Positions 23,739-32,964 are shown, counted from the first letter of the stretch. The stretch is 33,889 nucleotides of DNA from Bacteroidales bacterium (GCA_017994425.1 JAGOKS010000020.1:1-33889), one strand, 5' to 3'. The notes: generated from the sequence alone by a model not told the origin. Translations and numbers: made by a program.

Positions 23739-24491
23739 TTAGTCAGTAATTAAAAATTTCTTTGTAATGATGCATTTAGTATCTTCTACGATACCATAGA
23801 AATACAATCCCGATGACCATCCTTTTGTATCAATATTAATAACCTTAGTTGTCGTTTGTAATGCTTGTTTATATACACACTGTCCACAGACATTGGTAAT
23901 AACCAACGAATAATTTTTTTCGATAGCAGGCATATCATAAGCAATTGTAATCCGGTCGGTAGTGGGGTTAGGGAAAGCATTCAGCGTAAAAATATTACCG
24001 AACGATTCTTCTATTGAAACTTGATTCAATGTATTATAAACAACATATACCATAGCCGTATCCAAGCTATCGTTTACATTATAGAAATGGTAGGAAACAA
24101 CATATTTTCCCGCTTGGTGTAAGATATCATCAAAGCGGAAATGTCCGGAAAAAGAAGAATCTATTTTTCCGGGATAAATATAGGTTGGGAAAGGAGCCAC
24201 ATAGGTAGAACTATCATAACAGGAACCGGCAAAACAAAAGGAATGGTATTCATGTGCTTTAGCCGTATCGTATTGTACTTTTCTAAAACCGACTTCCAGG
24301 GTGTCGTTGCCAATATTTTCAATAAATATTTCGGATGTAATTTCAACCCAGCCATGGTATTGTCCGGGATAAAAGATAACTTCAACGCTATCATTATTCA
24401 CATGATTTCCTTCTTTATCTTTGAGGATTAAATTTTGCCCGCAGAGATAAAAGGAAGGAATCAACAAAATGAATGTTATGAAAGATTTCAT
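23739..24491 (-). CDS. T9SS-secreted protein, small (type A sorting domain)
   Basis: A 250-residue secreted protein. Signal peptide about residues 1-18 (FLLIPSFYLCG). The mature N-terminal domain (residues about 20-150) is a beta-sandwich-like segment with conserved HEYHSFCFAGSCYDS, which holds two cysteines. The C-terminal ~75 residues form a T9SS sorting domain (LNAFPNPTTDRITIAYDM, then TNVCGQCVY and SGLYFYGIV). Its ATG overlaps the stop of the upstream Omp28-like gene (TAATG), so the two are translationally coupled and may be exported together. Substrate unknown. Confidence 0.85.
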   Translation of the reverse strand: MKSFITFILLIPSFYLCGQNLILKDKEGNHVNNDSVEVIFYPGQYHGWVEITSEIFIENIGNDTLEVGFRKVQYDTAKAHEYHSFCFAGSCYDSSTYVAPFPTYIYPGKIDSSFSGHFRFDDILHQAGKYVVSYHFYNVNDSLDTAMVYVVYNTLNQVSIEESFGNIFTLNAFPNPTTDRITIAYDMPAIEKNYSLVITNVCGQCVYKQALQTTTKVINIDTKGWSSGLYFYGIVEDTKCIITKKFLITD

Positions 24492-25642
24492 TATTTTTGG
24501 AGTACAATTTTATAGGAGGAAGTCCCTTTTCCCGATTGTATGTGAATATAATATAAGCCATTGTTTACCGATGATAAATCAAGCTGAGCAGAAGAGATGT
24601 CAACGTTATTTTTTGCATAAACGATACGCCCCATCAAATCGACAACCTGAATATCAACACTTTTTGATTCGGTTGAATTCAGATTAACAATTCCGGTGGT
24701 CGGATTTGGGAATAATTTACATTCATGTATTTGAGAAATTTCACGGATACCGGTTATTCCCGATTGGCCGAGGGGTACCCTGAGAGCTGTTTGAACTTTC
24801 CCGAACAAATCATTTTCTCCGTAAAAATCTTCGCTCATATACGCTGTTAAATTAAAATGATTTGGATTAGGGGTAACCCATGTGGTAGAATCCGATTCGG
24901 TGCCGTATTTAAGAGGAACAACGTAGGTATATTGTTTAGAAATGCTTGTTCCTTGTGTAGTTGTAGTTATTGAATCGCCTGAAAATCCGTTGATATTGGC
25001 TCTAAACATATCCATATGTACAAAAGAATCAAAATTCCATGATGGTGGCACATATTGAGGTCCGATGATGGAGTCCTCGGTAATGGCAATTTGGAGATAA
25101 TTTAAAGGAGTAACACTGTTTGCAGTATAATAAGCTTTTACATCAACAGTGATAGTTCGAGTGCCGGGGTCGTAAGAAGAAGACATAGCTAAATTTACGG
25201 GAGATGCTTCGTTTACCAGAGCCGCACATTCGGGGGTTACTTGGTCGTTATTGGTAGCAATAACAAAAGTGGAATTGTAAGGAGCCCCTCTGTCTTTACG
25301 GTTTACCATCATATTGAGATAAAAAGGCCATGTGGGAGTGCAAATGGAATCACCGTATTCTGTTTTATAATCGACATGCAGGGGTCCTGATTGTGGACGG
25401 GCATCGGGACCAAAATGATACATTATCATCATCCCTCTGCCTTTGGGATGGGAATTTATAATAGCATAACATTGTTCAGCTTTTTCAACACAACTACCGC
25501 AGGCAATGCCGGTTCCTTTTTCTATCAAAAAGTTTTTCTTTTGGGGTTCGGTAGGAACTGTCAGTTCGGATTGTGCTTGTAAATTAAAAAAAGATAATAA
25601 ACAGCAAATTAAAAACAAAGGGATAAATTTTTCAAGTTTCAT
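24491..25642 (-). CDS. Omp28-like secreted protein with thioredoxin-type CxxC and T9SS sorting domain
   Basis: A 383-residue protein with a signal peptide ending FFNLQAQ. Residues about 36-170 resemble the Omp28/thioredoxin-fold region: NFLIEKGTGIACGSCVEKAEQC carries a CxxC (C48-G-S-C51) in the position of a thioredoxin active site, followed by HPKGRGMMIMYHFGP and CTPTWPFYLNMMVNRK. The C-terminal ~75 residues are a T9SS sorting domain (CKLFPNPTTGIVNL ... NNGLYYIHI). It may act as a surface thiol-disulphide protein or an adhesin-like cargo. Transcribed from a TACTTTTG promoter 40 bases upstream. Confidence 0.87.
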   Translation of the reverse strand: MKLEKFIPLFLICCLLSFFNLQAQSELTVPTEPQKKNFLIEKGTGIACGSCVEKAEQCYAIINSHPKGRGMMIMYHFGPDARPQSGPLHVDYKTEYGDSICTPTWPFYLNMMVNRKDRGAPYNSTFVIATNNDQVTPECAALVNEASPVNLAMSSSYDPGTRTITVDVKAYYTANSVTPLNYLQIAITEDSIIGPQYVPPSWNFDSFVHMDMFRANINGFSGDSITTTTQGTSISKQYTYVVPLKYGTESDSTTWVTPNPNHFNLTAYMSEDFYGENDLFGKVQTALRVPLGQSGITGIREISQIHECKLFPNPTTGIVNLNSTESKSVDIQVVDLMGRIVYAKNNVDISSAQLDLSSVNNGLYYIHIQSGKGTSSYKIVLQK

Positions 25643-25682
25643 TTTCAGTAAATTTTAAATAGTTATAATTTAAAAACAATTG

Positions 25683-25690
25683 CAAAAGTA
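25683..25690 (-). promoter_or_regulatory. -7 promoter element (TACTTTTG) for the Omp28-like gene
   Basis: The reverse strand reads TACTTTTG followed by CAATTG, 40 bases ahead of the ATG at 25642. Confidence 0.6.
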
Positions 25691-25743
25691 CACTTTTTTT
25701 AATTGTTTTATTTTTCAGGAAAAAATTAGGTAAAGGGTAAATG

Positions 25744-27639
25744 TTAAAGATATTCTACAATTACATTTACGATACTGTTCGTATCGATATGGCATTCTTT
25801 GTGAAGTTCATCCATATTTCCTTGTTGAATAAATGTATCGGGGACTCCCATTATTTTAAGGGTAGAAGGATAGTTATTTCGTACGATAAATTCCGAAACT
25901 GCGCTTCCAAGTCCACCGATGATACTTCCATTTTCTACAGTGATGAGGTGTTTATATTTTTTACAAATCTCATGCAATAATTCTTCGTCCAAGGGTTTTA
26001 AAAATCGTATATTACACAAAGCGACACGAATATTATTTTGTTTTTCAACGATTTGAGCTGCTTTTATGACATTGTTACCAATATGACCTATGGATATAAT
26101 CGCAATTTTTTCACCTTCTTGTATCAGTTGGCCTTTGCCAATAGGAATCATTTCAAAGGCTTTATTTTTCCATCCGTTTTTAACTCCTTTACCTCGGGGA
26201 TAGCGAATGGCAAAAGGACCGGGAGTATGGACGGCGGTAAACATTAAATTTCTTAATTCCAATTCGTTTAAGGGGGCAGAAATAATGATATTAGGAATAC
26301 AACGTAAATAAGCTAAGTCATAAATTCCATGATGGGTAGCTCCATCTTCCCCAACTAATCCGGCTCTGTCGATGCAGAAGATAACATGTAAATTTTGCAA
26401 TGCTACATCATGGATAATCTGATCATAGCTACGTTGTAAGAAGGAAGAATAGATATTACAAAAAGGGATATATCCGTTTGTGGCCATTCCGGCAGAAAAA
26501 GTAACGGCATGTTGTTCGGCTATACCGACATCAAACGTCCTGTCGGGAAATTCTTTCATCATGATATCCATCGAACAACCACTTGCCATTGCCGGTGTAA
26601 CTCCAACTATTTTAGCGTTTTCTTTTGCCAATTCACATATGGTTTTTCCAAAAACTATTTGATATTTTTCGATGGTATCGGGACAACTTGGAATTTGAAT
26701 AATTTCTCCTGTTTCCTTATCAAAAATTCCGGGAGCATGGTAGAGGGTTTGATCATTCTCGGCTTGTTTTAATCCTTTTCCTTTGACGGTTATGCAATGT
26801 AAGAGTTTGGCTCCTTTTATTTTTTTAATATCTTGTAAAAAACGCACTAAGCTAATAACATTATGTCCGTCAATGGGTCCAAAATAGCGAAATCCCAATG
26901 ATTCAAATAGATTACTGCCTTTTAGAATACTACCTTTGATAGCATTTTGCATTTGTTGTACTGCACTTCGGGTTCGGGTACGTTGATTTTTTGACAGAAA
27001 ATTCCAAATTTTATTCTTAAATAGATTGTATGTTTGAGAAGTACTAAGTCGGATTAAATATTTGCTAAGTGCTCCCACATTTTCATCAATTGCCATTCCA
27101 TTATCATTTAAGATTACCAGCATATTTGTATTTGTAGATCCCGCATGGTTTAATCCTTCAAAAGCAACTCCACCTGTTAAAGCCCCGTCACCGATAACAG
27201 CTACATGATTACGATTATCATTTCCATCTAATTGCGCTGCCACAGCCATTCCCAATACGGAAGAGATAGATATGGAAGAATGTCCACCGCCATAAGCATC
27301 GTATTCACTTTCACTTATTTTTGGGAAACCGCTTATGCCTTTGTATTTACGATTATTAACGAAATCATCCCTTCGTCCGGTGAGAATCTTATGAGCATAG
27401 GCTTGATGACCTACATCCCAAACCAATTTATCGTTTGGAGTATCAAACACATAATGAATAGCTACTGTTAATTCGATAGTGCCAAGGCTGGCACCTAAAT
27501 GTCCGGGATTGTTAGATGTAATTTCAATAATATACCTTCGGAGTTCTTCACATAAAGAAATTAACTCTTCTTCTTTTAATTTTTTTACATCGGAAGGAGA
27601 ATTAATATTAGAAAGTAATGTGTAGGTAGAAGGAACCAT
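25744..27639 (-). CDS. dxs: 1-deoxy-D-xylulose-5-phosphate synthase
   Basis: DXS makes 1-deoxy-D-xylulose 5-phosphate from pyruvate and glyceraldehyde 3-phosphate, the first step of the MEP isoprenoid pathway, and also feeds thiamin and pyridoxal synthesis. The 631 residues match the family. The thiamin diphosphate motif runs from GDG (150-152, VIGDGALTGGVAFEGL) to NDN (178-180, VILNDNGMAID). Other blocks: NPGHLGASLG, WDVGHQAYAHKILTGRRD, GIAEQHAVTFSAG and IFCIDRAGLVGEDGATHHG. It follows the TlpA-like gene by 23 bases and is probably cotranscribed with it. No link to the polyene cluster is evident beyond distance. Confidence 0.97.
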   Translation of the reverse strand: MVPSTYTLLSNINSPSDVKKLKEEELISLCEELRRYIIEITSNNPGHLGASLGTIELTVAIHYVFDTPNDKLVWDVGHQAYAHKILTGRRDDFVNNRKYKGISGFPKISESEYDAYGGGHSSISISSVLGMAVAAQLDGNDNRNHVAVIGDGALTGGVAFEGLNHAGSTNTNMLVILNDNGMAIDENVGALSKYLIRLSTSQTYNLFKNKIWNFLSKNQRTRTRSAVQQMQNAIKGSILKGSNLFESLGFRYFGPIDGHNVISLVRFLQDIKKIKGAKLLHCITVKGKGLKQAENDQTLYHAPGIFDKETGEIIQIPSCPDTIEKYQIVFGKTICELAKENAKIVGVTPAMASGCSMDIMMKEFPDRTFDVGIAEQHAVTFSAGMATNGYIPFCNIYSSFLQRSYDQIIHDVALQNLHVIFCIDRAGLVGEDGATHHGIYDLAYLRCIPNIIISAPLNELELRNLMFTAVHTPGPFAIRYPRGKGVKNGWKNKAFEMIPIGKGQLIQEGEKIAIISIGHIGNNVIKAAQIVEKQNNIRVALCNIRFLKPLDEELLHEICKKYKHLITVENGSIIGGLGSAVSEFIVRNNYPSTLKIMGVPDTFIQQGNMDELHKECHIDTNSIVNVIVEYL

Positions 27640-27662
27640 AGTAAAATAATGTTAGAAAAAAA

Positions 27663-28772
27663 TTATTCTTCTTTTTCAAATATTTCTTTTACTTTAGCTG
27701 CCAATGCTTCACCACGTAAATCTTTGGCAATAATTTTTCCATCTTTATCGATTAATACGGTTGAAGGAATACTGCTGATGCTGTAATCAATACCGGCTTG
27801 ACATTGCCAACGTTTTAAATCACTTACATGAATCCAAGATAAATTATCCGAGATAATGGCTGAAATCCAATTTGTTTTGTTTTGATCCAAAGAAACGCCA
27901 TAAATTTCAAAACCTTTGTCTTTATAGGTTTCGTATAATTTCACCATATTGGGACTTTCTCTACGACAAGGCCCACACCAGGATGCCCAAAAGTCAATCA
28001 AAACAATCTTGCCTCTTAATGAAGATAATGGAATAATATTTCCGTTAGTATCCGGTAAAGAGATTTCGGGAGCTATAGACCCAATGGCTGTTTTTTTACG
28101 AGAAGCTAATTCGGTGTATTTGGCTTTAATAAAGAAATGTTCGGGATAAACTTTAATCAAATCTGATAAAACAGTATCATGTATGGAAAGAAACTGATCT
28201 TGAGGTAAATTTTCAATTAAAAATGCAGAAGTAAAATTACTAGTATTTTTCAAACACAAATCTTTTAATTTAGAAACCCACTCTTTATCCAGTAATTTCA
28301 ATTCATTTTGAATGCTTGGATCCGGATTGACTTTATAGGCTTCCATTAGACTGTCTTTTTTAATACTGGCTTTTAACATGATAGCGTAATATTCTTGTAG
28401 CAAATCAATTTCTTTTGGGCCAATTACTTTTGTAAATACTCCTGTTTTCGCATCAATGTTTATTTCTATCGGGGTATTGGGAGAAAGCACAATGAGCACA
28501 TTTTTAGCATTGGGAAATTGTAAGGTATAAAAATTTATTTCAACAGGATTATGGGTAAACTCAAAATGCCCTTTTTTATTTATGATGGTTTTTTCTATGG
28601 CTTCTTTGGTTCTCCCCAAAGCATCATATAATCCGATACTATCGCCGGAATTATAATTAATAACATTGCCTTTTAAGGTAATTTTTTTCTTTTGAGCATG
28701 TAAATTAAAGGAAGAAAATCCTACGAAAATGCTTATCAAAAAAACACTGATTATTATTTTATGTTGTTTCAT
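27663..28772 (-). CDS. TlpA-like thiol-disulphide oxidoreductase with DUF4369-type N-terminal domain
   Basis: A 369-residue envelope protein starting at 28772 (MKQHKIIISVFLISIF), with signal peptide ending NLHAQ. The frame extends to 28799, but that ATG lies within the promoter element at 28797-28804, so the shorter start is used. Residues about 28-125 resemble the DUF4369 domain (KITLKGNVINYNSGDSIGLYD). The C-terminal ~140 residues are an AhpC/TSA-thioredoxin domain with redox site WCGPC (cysteines 266 and 269) in LIDFWASWCGPCRRESPN and the cis-proline loop SIPSTVLID. It probably reduces or isomerises disulphides in the periplasm. Confidence 0.92.
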   Translation of the reverse strand: MKQHKIIISVFLISIFVGFSSFNLHAQKKKITLKGNVINYNSGDSIGLYDALGRTKEAIEKTIINKKGHFEFTHNPVEINFYTLQFPNAKNVLIVLSPNTPIEINIDAKTGVFTKVIGPKEIDLLQEYYAIMLKASIKKDSLMEAYKVNPDPSIQNELKLLDKEWVSKLKDLCLKNTSNFTSAFLIENLPQDQFLSIHDTVLSDLIKVYPEHFFIKAKYTELASRKKTAIGSIAPEISLPDTNGNIIPLSSLRGKIVLIDFWASWCGPCRRESPNMVKLYETYKDKGFEIYGVSLDQNKTNWISAIISDNLSWIHVSDLKRWQCQAGIDYSISSIPSTVLIDKDGKIIAKDLRGEALAAKVKEIFEKEE

Positions 28773-28796
28773 TATAAAGAATGATTTTAATTTATG

Positions 28797-28804
28797 CAAA
28801 AATA
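28797..28804 (-). promoter_or_regulatory. -7 promoter element (TATTTTTG) for the TlpA-like/dxs operon
   Basis: The reverse strand reads TATTTTTG followed by CAT, 24 bases ahead of the selected ATG at 28772. It overlaps the longer alternative start. Confidence 0.6.
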
Positions 28805-28956
28805 CAATTTTTTGTGATTATTTTTGATAGTGTTCTTTAATTTAAATTCACTTAAAAAATAAGCGATGGTATCATATTAAAAATAAATACTTTTAGGCAT
28901 AAATAGAAATATTTAATGAAAAATAAATTATTGATTAAATTTGTGTATTATAATCA

Positions 28957-30576
28957 TTATTCAAAAATAAATTTGCCTTGGCTGATATTTCCTTTTTTGT
29001 CTTGTATTTTAAAAAAATAAAAAGATTTGCTCCAATTTTCCGTTTGAATACTAATTTCAGTAGATGAGATATTTTCAATTTTATGTATTTGTTGCCCAAG
29101 AGAATTAAATATTGTCAAACTGTAAATTTCGTTTTCTGTTTTAGGGAGATAAAACGTAATAAAATCTTTAGCAGGATTAGGGAAAACTTTCACAGGTGCA
29201 GTGTTGGATAATGGTTTTTCATGGATGGAAGTAAATGGTTTTTCACATAAAGATGATTTACGGTGAATATCTTGTTGGAACATCAGCCATTCGGGACCGG
29301 AGCCTTTCCCTGCTTTAATAAGGTAAGCTCTTCCGAAATTATTTTCAAAATCAGGATAGGTTGCATATCCACCCACAATAAATATTTCGAGAGTATCGTC
29401 ATTATCAAAGTCGGCAATAAGGGGAGCATGATCAATAGCAAATAAATCGTTTCCATAATGAAGGGCTAAATCAACAGTAAATAATTCAGTCCCATTAAAT
29501 CCGTTCAATGCTATTACTTTACCACCATCAGTGCCAAATACCACATCAAGTAAAAAGTCATTGTTAATGTCCGCTAAAGCACAGCCTCTAAATGATTGTT
29601 CGGCATTTGGAATAGTGTATTCCCATTTAAAGAGGCCAACGGAAGTAAGAGCAATGACTTTATTAAAAGAGGTAAATATTACATCACAATCATCATCTCC
29701 ATCCACGTCCGCTATAGATGCCGGAGAACCAATATAATAATCAGATGCGTATTTCCATTTAACAGTGCCATTTTCTCCGTTAAGACAATAGAGGGTATCG
29801 TTATAACATCCGATTATTAATTCAGGAAAAGCATCGTGATCAAGATTAGCAACAGCAGTGCCGTGGTAAACGACATCGGAAATATAGTATTTCCATATTA
29901 AAGATTGATCGCTGCAACGGTAAGCATAGATAGCGTTACTATCTTTATCCACATTATTCCATGTTGCTACTACAAAATCTAATTGGGTGTCATTATCAAG
30001 GTCTACTAAGGTAGGAGCTGTTTGTATCCACGAATTTAAATCAACGGGGATTTCCCATAAAGGAGTTCCATTAGCACCATTGATACAAATGACATAGCCA
30101 CCAAATTCACCATGGAGAATGTCAGGAATATCATCTCCATTAATATCAGCAAGGGTAGGAGGAGAATCGCTACCGCGGGTATCACAAATCCATTTTGTTT
30201 GACCCGTAGCACCATTGAAGCAAAATGTTTTGTTGTTACATGAGCTTGGAACAATCACTTCTAAACTATCATCTCTATCTAAATCATAGATAACGGGGGC
30301 AACATCATTACACCCCTCAGCGTAGGTTGAATGAGTATTATATTTCCATAAAAGCGTTCCATTTTCAGTGTTGAGAGCATAAACACAGCTATCGTTGCGA
30401 TAACACCCGAAAACAGCTTCTAATTTTCCGTCACCGTCAATATCTCCGGCTGTTGATTGACCAAAAGACGCATCTTTAACATCAAACCACCATTTTATTG
30501 TAGGAGTTTGCGCATTGATATCACACATTATAAAAAATGTGAAACTAACAGTTACTAATTGCATTAATTTTTTCAT
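28957..30576 (-). CDS. Eight-repeat FG-GAP/PQQ-like beta-propeller protein with T9SS sorting domain
   Basis: A 539-residue secreted protein with signal peptide ending CDINAQ. Eight Ca2+-binding-like repeats run from about residue 40 to 410: DIDGDGKLEAVFG, DLDRDDSLEVIVP, DINGDDIPDILHG, DLDNDTQLDFVVA, NLDHDAFPELIIG, DVDGDDDCDVIFT, DINNDFLLDVVFG and DFDNDDTLEIFIV. Between them are PQQ-type strands such as LNTENGTLLWKYN and NGENGTVKWKYA. The whole is probably a beta-propeller. The last ~75 residues are a T9SS sorting domain (VKVFPNPAKDFITFYL ... FYFFKIQD). It overlaps the ygiQ gene by four bases, an odd pairing for a secreted protein and a cytoplasmic enzyme. Confidence 0.9.
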   Translation of the reverse strand: MKKLMQLVTVSFTFFIMCDINAQTPTIKWWFDVKDASFGQSTAGDIDGDGKLEAVFGCYRNDSCVYALNTENGTLLWKYNTHSTYAEGCNDVAPVIYDLDRDDSLEVIVPSSCNNKTFCFNGATGQTKWICDTRGSDSPPTLADINGDDIPDILHGEFGGYVICINGANGTPLWEIPVDLNSWIQTAPTLVDLDNDTQLDFVVATWNNVDKDSNAIYAYRCSDQSLIWKYYISDVVYHGTAVANLDHDAFPELIIGCYNDTLYCLNGENGTVKWKYASDYYIGSPASIADVDGDDDCDVIFTSFNKVIALTSVGLFKWEYTIPNAEQSFRGCALADINNDFLLDVVFGTDGGKVIALNGFNGTELFTVDLALHYGNDLFAIDHAPLIADFDNDDTLEIFIVGGYATYPDFENNFGRAYLIKAGKGSGPEWLMFQQDIHRKSSLCEKPFTSIHEKPLSNTAPVKVFPNPAKDFITFYLPKTENEIYSLTIFNSLGQQIHKIENISSTEISIQTENWSKSFYFFKIQDKKGNISQGKFIFE

Positions 30577-32312
30577 GGCTTATTATTTTTAAAAAAACAT
30601 TGATTCTGTTGTCTTTTTTTTGAAATATTGGTTTCGCAAAAAACTTTTTCTTTTGTATAGGGATTAATTTTGGTATAAAAAATTACGGAAGATAATGTCA
30701 TGGGGGTTGGTGTAAAATCTTGTACTTGTTCTAGTTTAAAATGAATTTGTTTCATTTTTTTTGAAAGGTTTTGCATATCTGCTAAACTACATGCCGGATG
30801 GCTTGAAATAAAATATGGAATAAGTTCTTGTTTTAGATTATAGTTGATATTAATAGTATCAAATGTTTTTTTAAAACATAAAAATGAGTCAAACGAAGGT
30901 TTGCGCATCATTTTTAAAATATGTTCTTCTGTATGTTCGGGAGCTACTTTTAATCTTCCGGAAACGTGATTGCGTATTAACTCAAAAGTATATTCTTTTA
31001 ATCCGTAAGCTTTGCTTTTTTGTGTATCTGCACATTGTAACATGTCATAACGAATACCGCTACCGATAGTAATTTTTTGAATTTTGGGAATTAAAGATGC
31101 TTTCTTATATAAAGAAATCAATGGTTGATGATTAAAATTCAGATTTTTACAAATCTCCGGAAAGATGCAGGAGGGGCGAGTGCACGAAAGACAGGCTTGC
31201 ATTTTTATCCCTTGCATTTGATACATATTGGCAGAAGGACCTCCTAAATCCGTGATATGACCTTTAAAATACGGGAGTCTGGTAATTTTTTTTATTTCTT
31301 CTAAAATTGATTTCTCGGAACGACTGACAATAAATTTTCCCTGGTGTGCCGAAATAGTACAAAAGCTGCAACCTCCAAAACACCCACGATGTATATTTAC
31401 AGAACAATTAATCATGTTGAAAGCTTTTATATCTCCTCTTTTTGTATATGTGGGATGTGGGAATCGGGTAAAGGGTAGTTCATATATAGCATCCAATGCC
31501 ACTTGTGTCATTGGTGGAGAAGGAGGGTTTACAACAAGCATCTGTTCACCGATAGCTTGTAATAGTTTTTCTGGATTAATTTTATTTGATTCTATTTCAA
31601 TAATCTTAAAATTTTCAGCAAATATTTTTTTTGATTGAAGACATTCTTCGTGAGGATATAAACGCAATCCTTGCTCTTCCTTGCTGTCGGACAAATAAGC
31701 AATTTGTTGAATATCTTTAAAATCGTGAATGCTTGGATTGCTTTTATTTTTAAATACATTTACAATATCAAAGATAGGTTTTTCGCCCATGCCGTAGACC
31801 AAAATATCCGCTTGACTGTCTATTAAAATGGGAGGGAACAATGTATCGGACCAATAGTCATAATGAGTAAAACGCCGTAAAGATGCTTCAATACCGCCCA
31901 GAATAATAAAAGAATCAGGATATAAATTTCTAATAATTTTACTATATACTTTTACTGCATAATCTGGGCGAAATCCGGCAATATCGCCTGCAGTATATGC
32001 GTCGTTGGAACGCAAGCGTTTAAGTGCCGTGTAATGATTGACCATCGAATCCATGGCTCCCGAGGTAATCCCGAAAAAAAGTCGCGGTTTTCCCAATTTC
32101 TTAAAATCGCGTAAATCGTCTCGCCAATTAGGTTGAGGTAAAATGGCAACACGTAACCCTTGTTTTTCGATTAATCTGCCAATAATAGCATGTCCAAAAG
32201 AAGGATGATCGACGTAAGCGTCTCCGCTTACAATAATGACATCAACTTCATCCCAACCTCGAAGGAGTAATTCTTTTTTATTGATGGGCAGCCATGCTTT
32301 TAAATCGGACAT
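30573..32312 (-). CDS. ygiQ: YgiQ family radical SAM protein
   Basis: A 579-residue radical SAM protein. The [4Fe-4S] cluster motif is C311-C315-C318 (NIHRGCFGGCSFCTISAHQ). The N-terminal region has the YgiQ hallmarks DVIIVSGDAYVDHPSFG and ILGGIEASLRRFTHYDYW. Later blocks are LKVAPEHTEEHILKMMRKP and PYFISSHPACS. It is shorter than the ~740-residue E. coli protein, ending soon after TPTPMTLSSVIFYT. The substrate of this family is not established as far as I know. It starts four bases after the yqeY stop and overlaps the propeller gene by four bases, so it belongs to the yqeY operon. Confidence 0.93.
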   Translation of the reverse strand: MSDLKAWLPINKKELLLRGWDEVDVIIVSGDAYVDHPSFGHAIIGRLIEKQGLRVAILPQPNWRDDLRDFKKLGKPRLFFGITSGAMDSMVNHYTALKRLRSNDAYTAGDIAGFRPDYAVKVYSKIIRNLYPDSFIILGGIEASLRRFTHYDYWSDTLFPPILIDSQADILVYGMGEKPIFDIVNVFKNKSNPSIHDFKDIQQIAYLSDSKEEQGLRLYPHEECLQSKKIFAENFKIIEIESNKINPEKLLQAIGEQMLVVNPPSPPMTQVALDAIYELPFTRFPHPTYTKRGDIKAFNMINCSVNIHRGCFGGCSFCTISAHQGKFIVSRSEKSILEEIKKITRLPYFKGHITDLGGPSANMYQMQGIKMQACLSCTRPSCIFPEICKNLNFNHQPLISLYKKASLIPKIQKITIGSGIRYDMLQCADTQKSKAYGLKEYTFELIRNHVSGRLKVAPEHTEEHILKMMRKPSFDSFLCFKKTFDTININYNLKQELIPYFISSHPACSLADMQNLSKKMKQIHFKLEQVQDFTPTPMTLSSVIFYTKINPYTKEKVFCETNISKKRQQNQCFFKNNKP

Positions 32313-32315
32313 TAG

Positions 32316-32762
32316 CTATTGCAATAATTGTTTAACAATGTCTGAAATTAGTTTATTTTCCGCTTTTCCGGCCAAAGTTTTAGAAGCAATACCCATAATT
32401 TTTCCCATTCCTTTTATATCGCTAACGTTTTCTTGATGAATTATTTGTTGAATAATTTTTTTTACTTCTTCTTCGGATAATTGAGTCGGTAAATAGGCAG
32501 AAATAATCTCAAATTGAAACATTTCTTCTTCGTATAAATCAGTTCGATTTTGACTTTTATACGTTTCGGCAGCTTCTTTGCGTTGTTTGATAAGACGTTG
32601 TAATAATTTTATTTCGCTGTCTTCCGTGATTTCACTTGCGTTTTTATTGGTTTTAAGTAATAATAATTCCGCTTTAATAGCACGTAACGCATTTAATTTG
32701 TCTCTTTCTTTTGACAACATAGCGGCTTTAATGTCGTCGTTTATTTTTTGTTCTAAATTCAT
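32316..32762 (-). CDS. GatB/YqeY domain protein
   Basis: A 148-residue cytoplasmic protein of the YqeY family, which shares its fold with the tRNA-binding tail of GatB; its role is unknown. The start at 32762 (MNLEQKINDDIKAAM) is chosen over the frame's first ATG at 32828. That ATG lies upstream of the promoter element at 32786-32793 and would add a non-family 22 residues. Conserved parts: LNALRAIKAELLLLKTNK, RLIKQRKEAAETYKSQNR and the C-terminal VSDIKGMGKIMGIASKTLAG. First gene of the operon yqeY-ygiQ-propeller. Confidence 0.94.
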   Translation of the reverse strand: MNLEQKINDDIKAAMLSKERDKLNALRAIKAELLLLKTNKNASEITEDSEIKLLQRLIKQRKEAAETYKSQNRTDLYEEEMFQFEIISAYLPTQLSEEEVKKIIQQIIHQENVSDIKGMGKIMGIASKTLAGKAENKLISDIVKQLLQ

Positions 32763-32785
32763 GATAGTTAAATTTAAATAGATTG

Positions 32786-32793
32786 CAAAAATA
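32786..32793 (-). promoter_or_regulatory. -7 promoter element (TATTTTTG) for the yqeY operon
   Basis: The reverse strand reads TATTTTTG followed by CAATC, 23 bases ahead of the ATG at 32762. Confidence 0.6.
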
Positions 32794-32873
32794 CATCTTT
32801 TTGATTTAAATATGAGTGATTGTATCAAATATTAATTTTAACAAAGGAATATAAAACATAAGTAAAAAAATTA

Positions 32874-32881
32874 TATCTTTG
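32874..32881 (+). promoter_or_regulatory. -7 promoter element (TATCTTTG) for tRNA-Cys
   Basis: TATCTTTG matches TAnnTTTG and ends 11 bases before the first tRNA base, consistent with a start point close to the tRNA 5' end. Confidence 0.58.
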
Positions 32882-32892
32882 CACTTCCAAAC

Positions 32893-32964
32893 GGTTCCGT
32901 GGCCGAGTGGCTTAGGCATCGGTCTGCAAAACCGAGTACAGCGGTTCGAATCCGCTCGGAACCT
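32893..32964 (+). tRNA. tRNA-Cys (anticodon GCA)
   Basis: A complete cloverleaf: acceptor stem GGTTCCG pairs with CGGAACC; the anticodon stem TCGGT/ACCGA encloses the loop CTGCAAA with GCA at positions 34-36; the T arm AGCGG/CCGCT encloses TTCGAAT. The discriminator is T, the cysteine identity base. The 3' CCA is not encoded (CCT follows), so it must be added after transcription. Confidence 0.95.

Noticed and set aside
25744..27639. dxs considered as a polyene (carotenoid-like) cluster gene
   Set aside because: It is on the opposite strand, separated by four unrelated genes and cotranscribed with a TlpA-like gene. The cluster builds polyenes by ketosynthases, not from isoprenoids.
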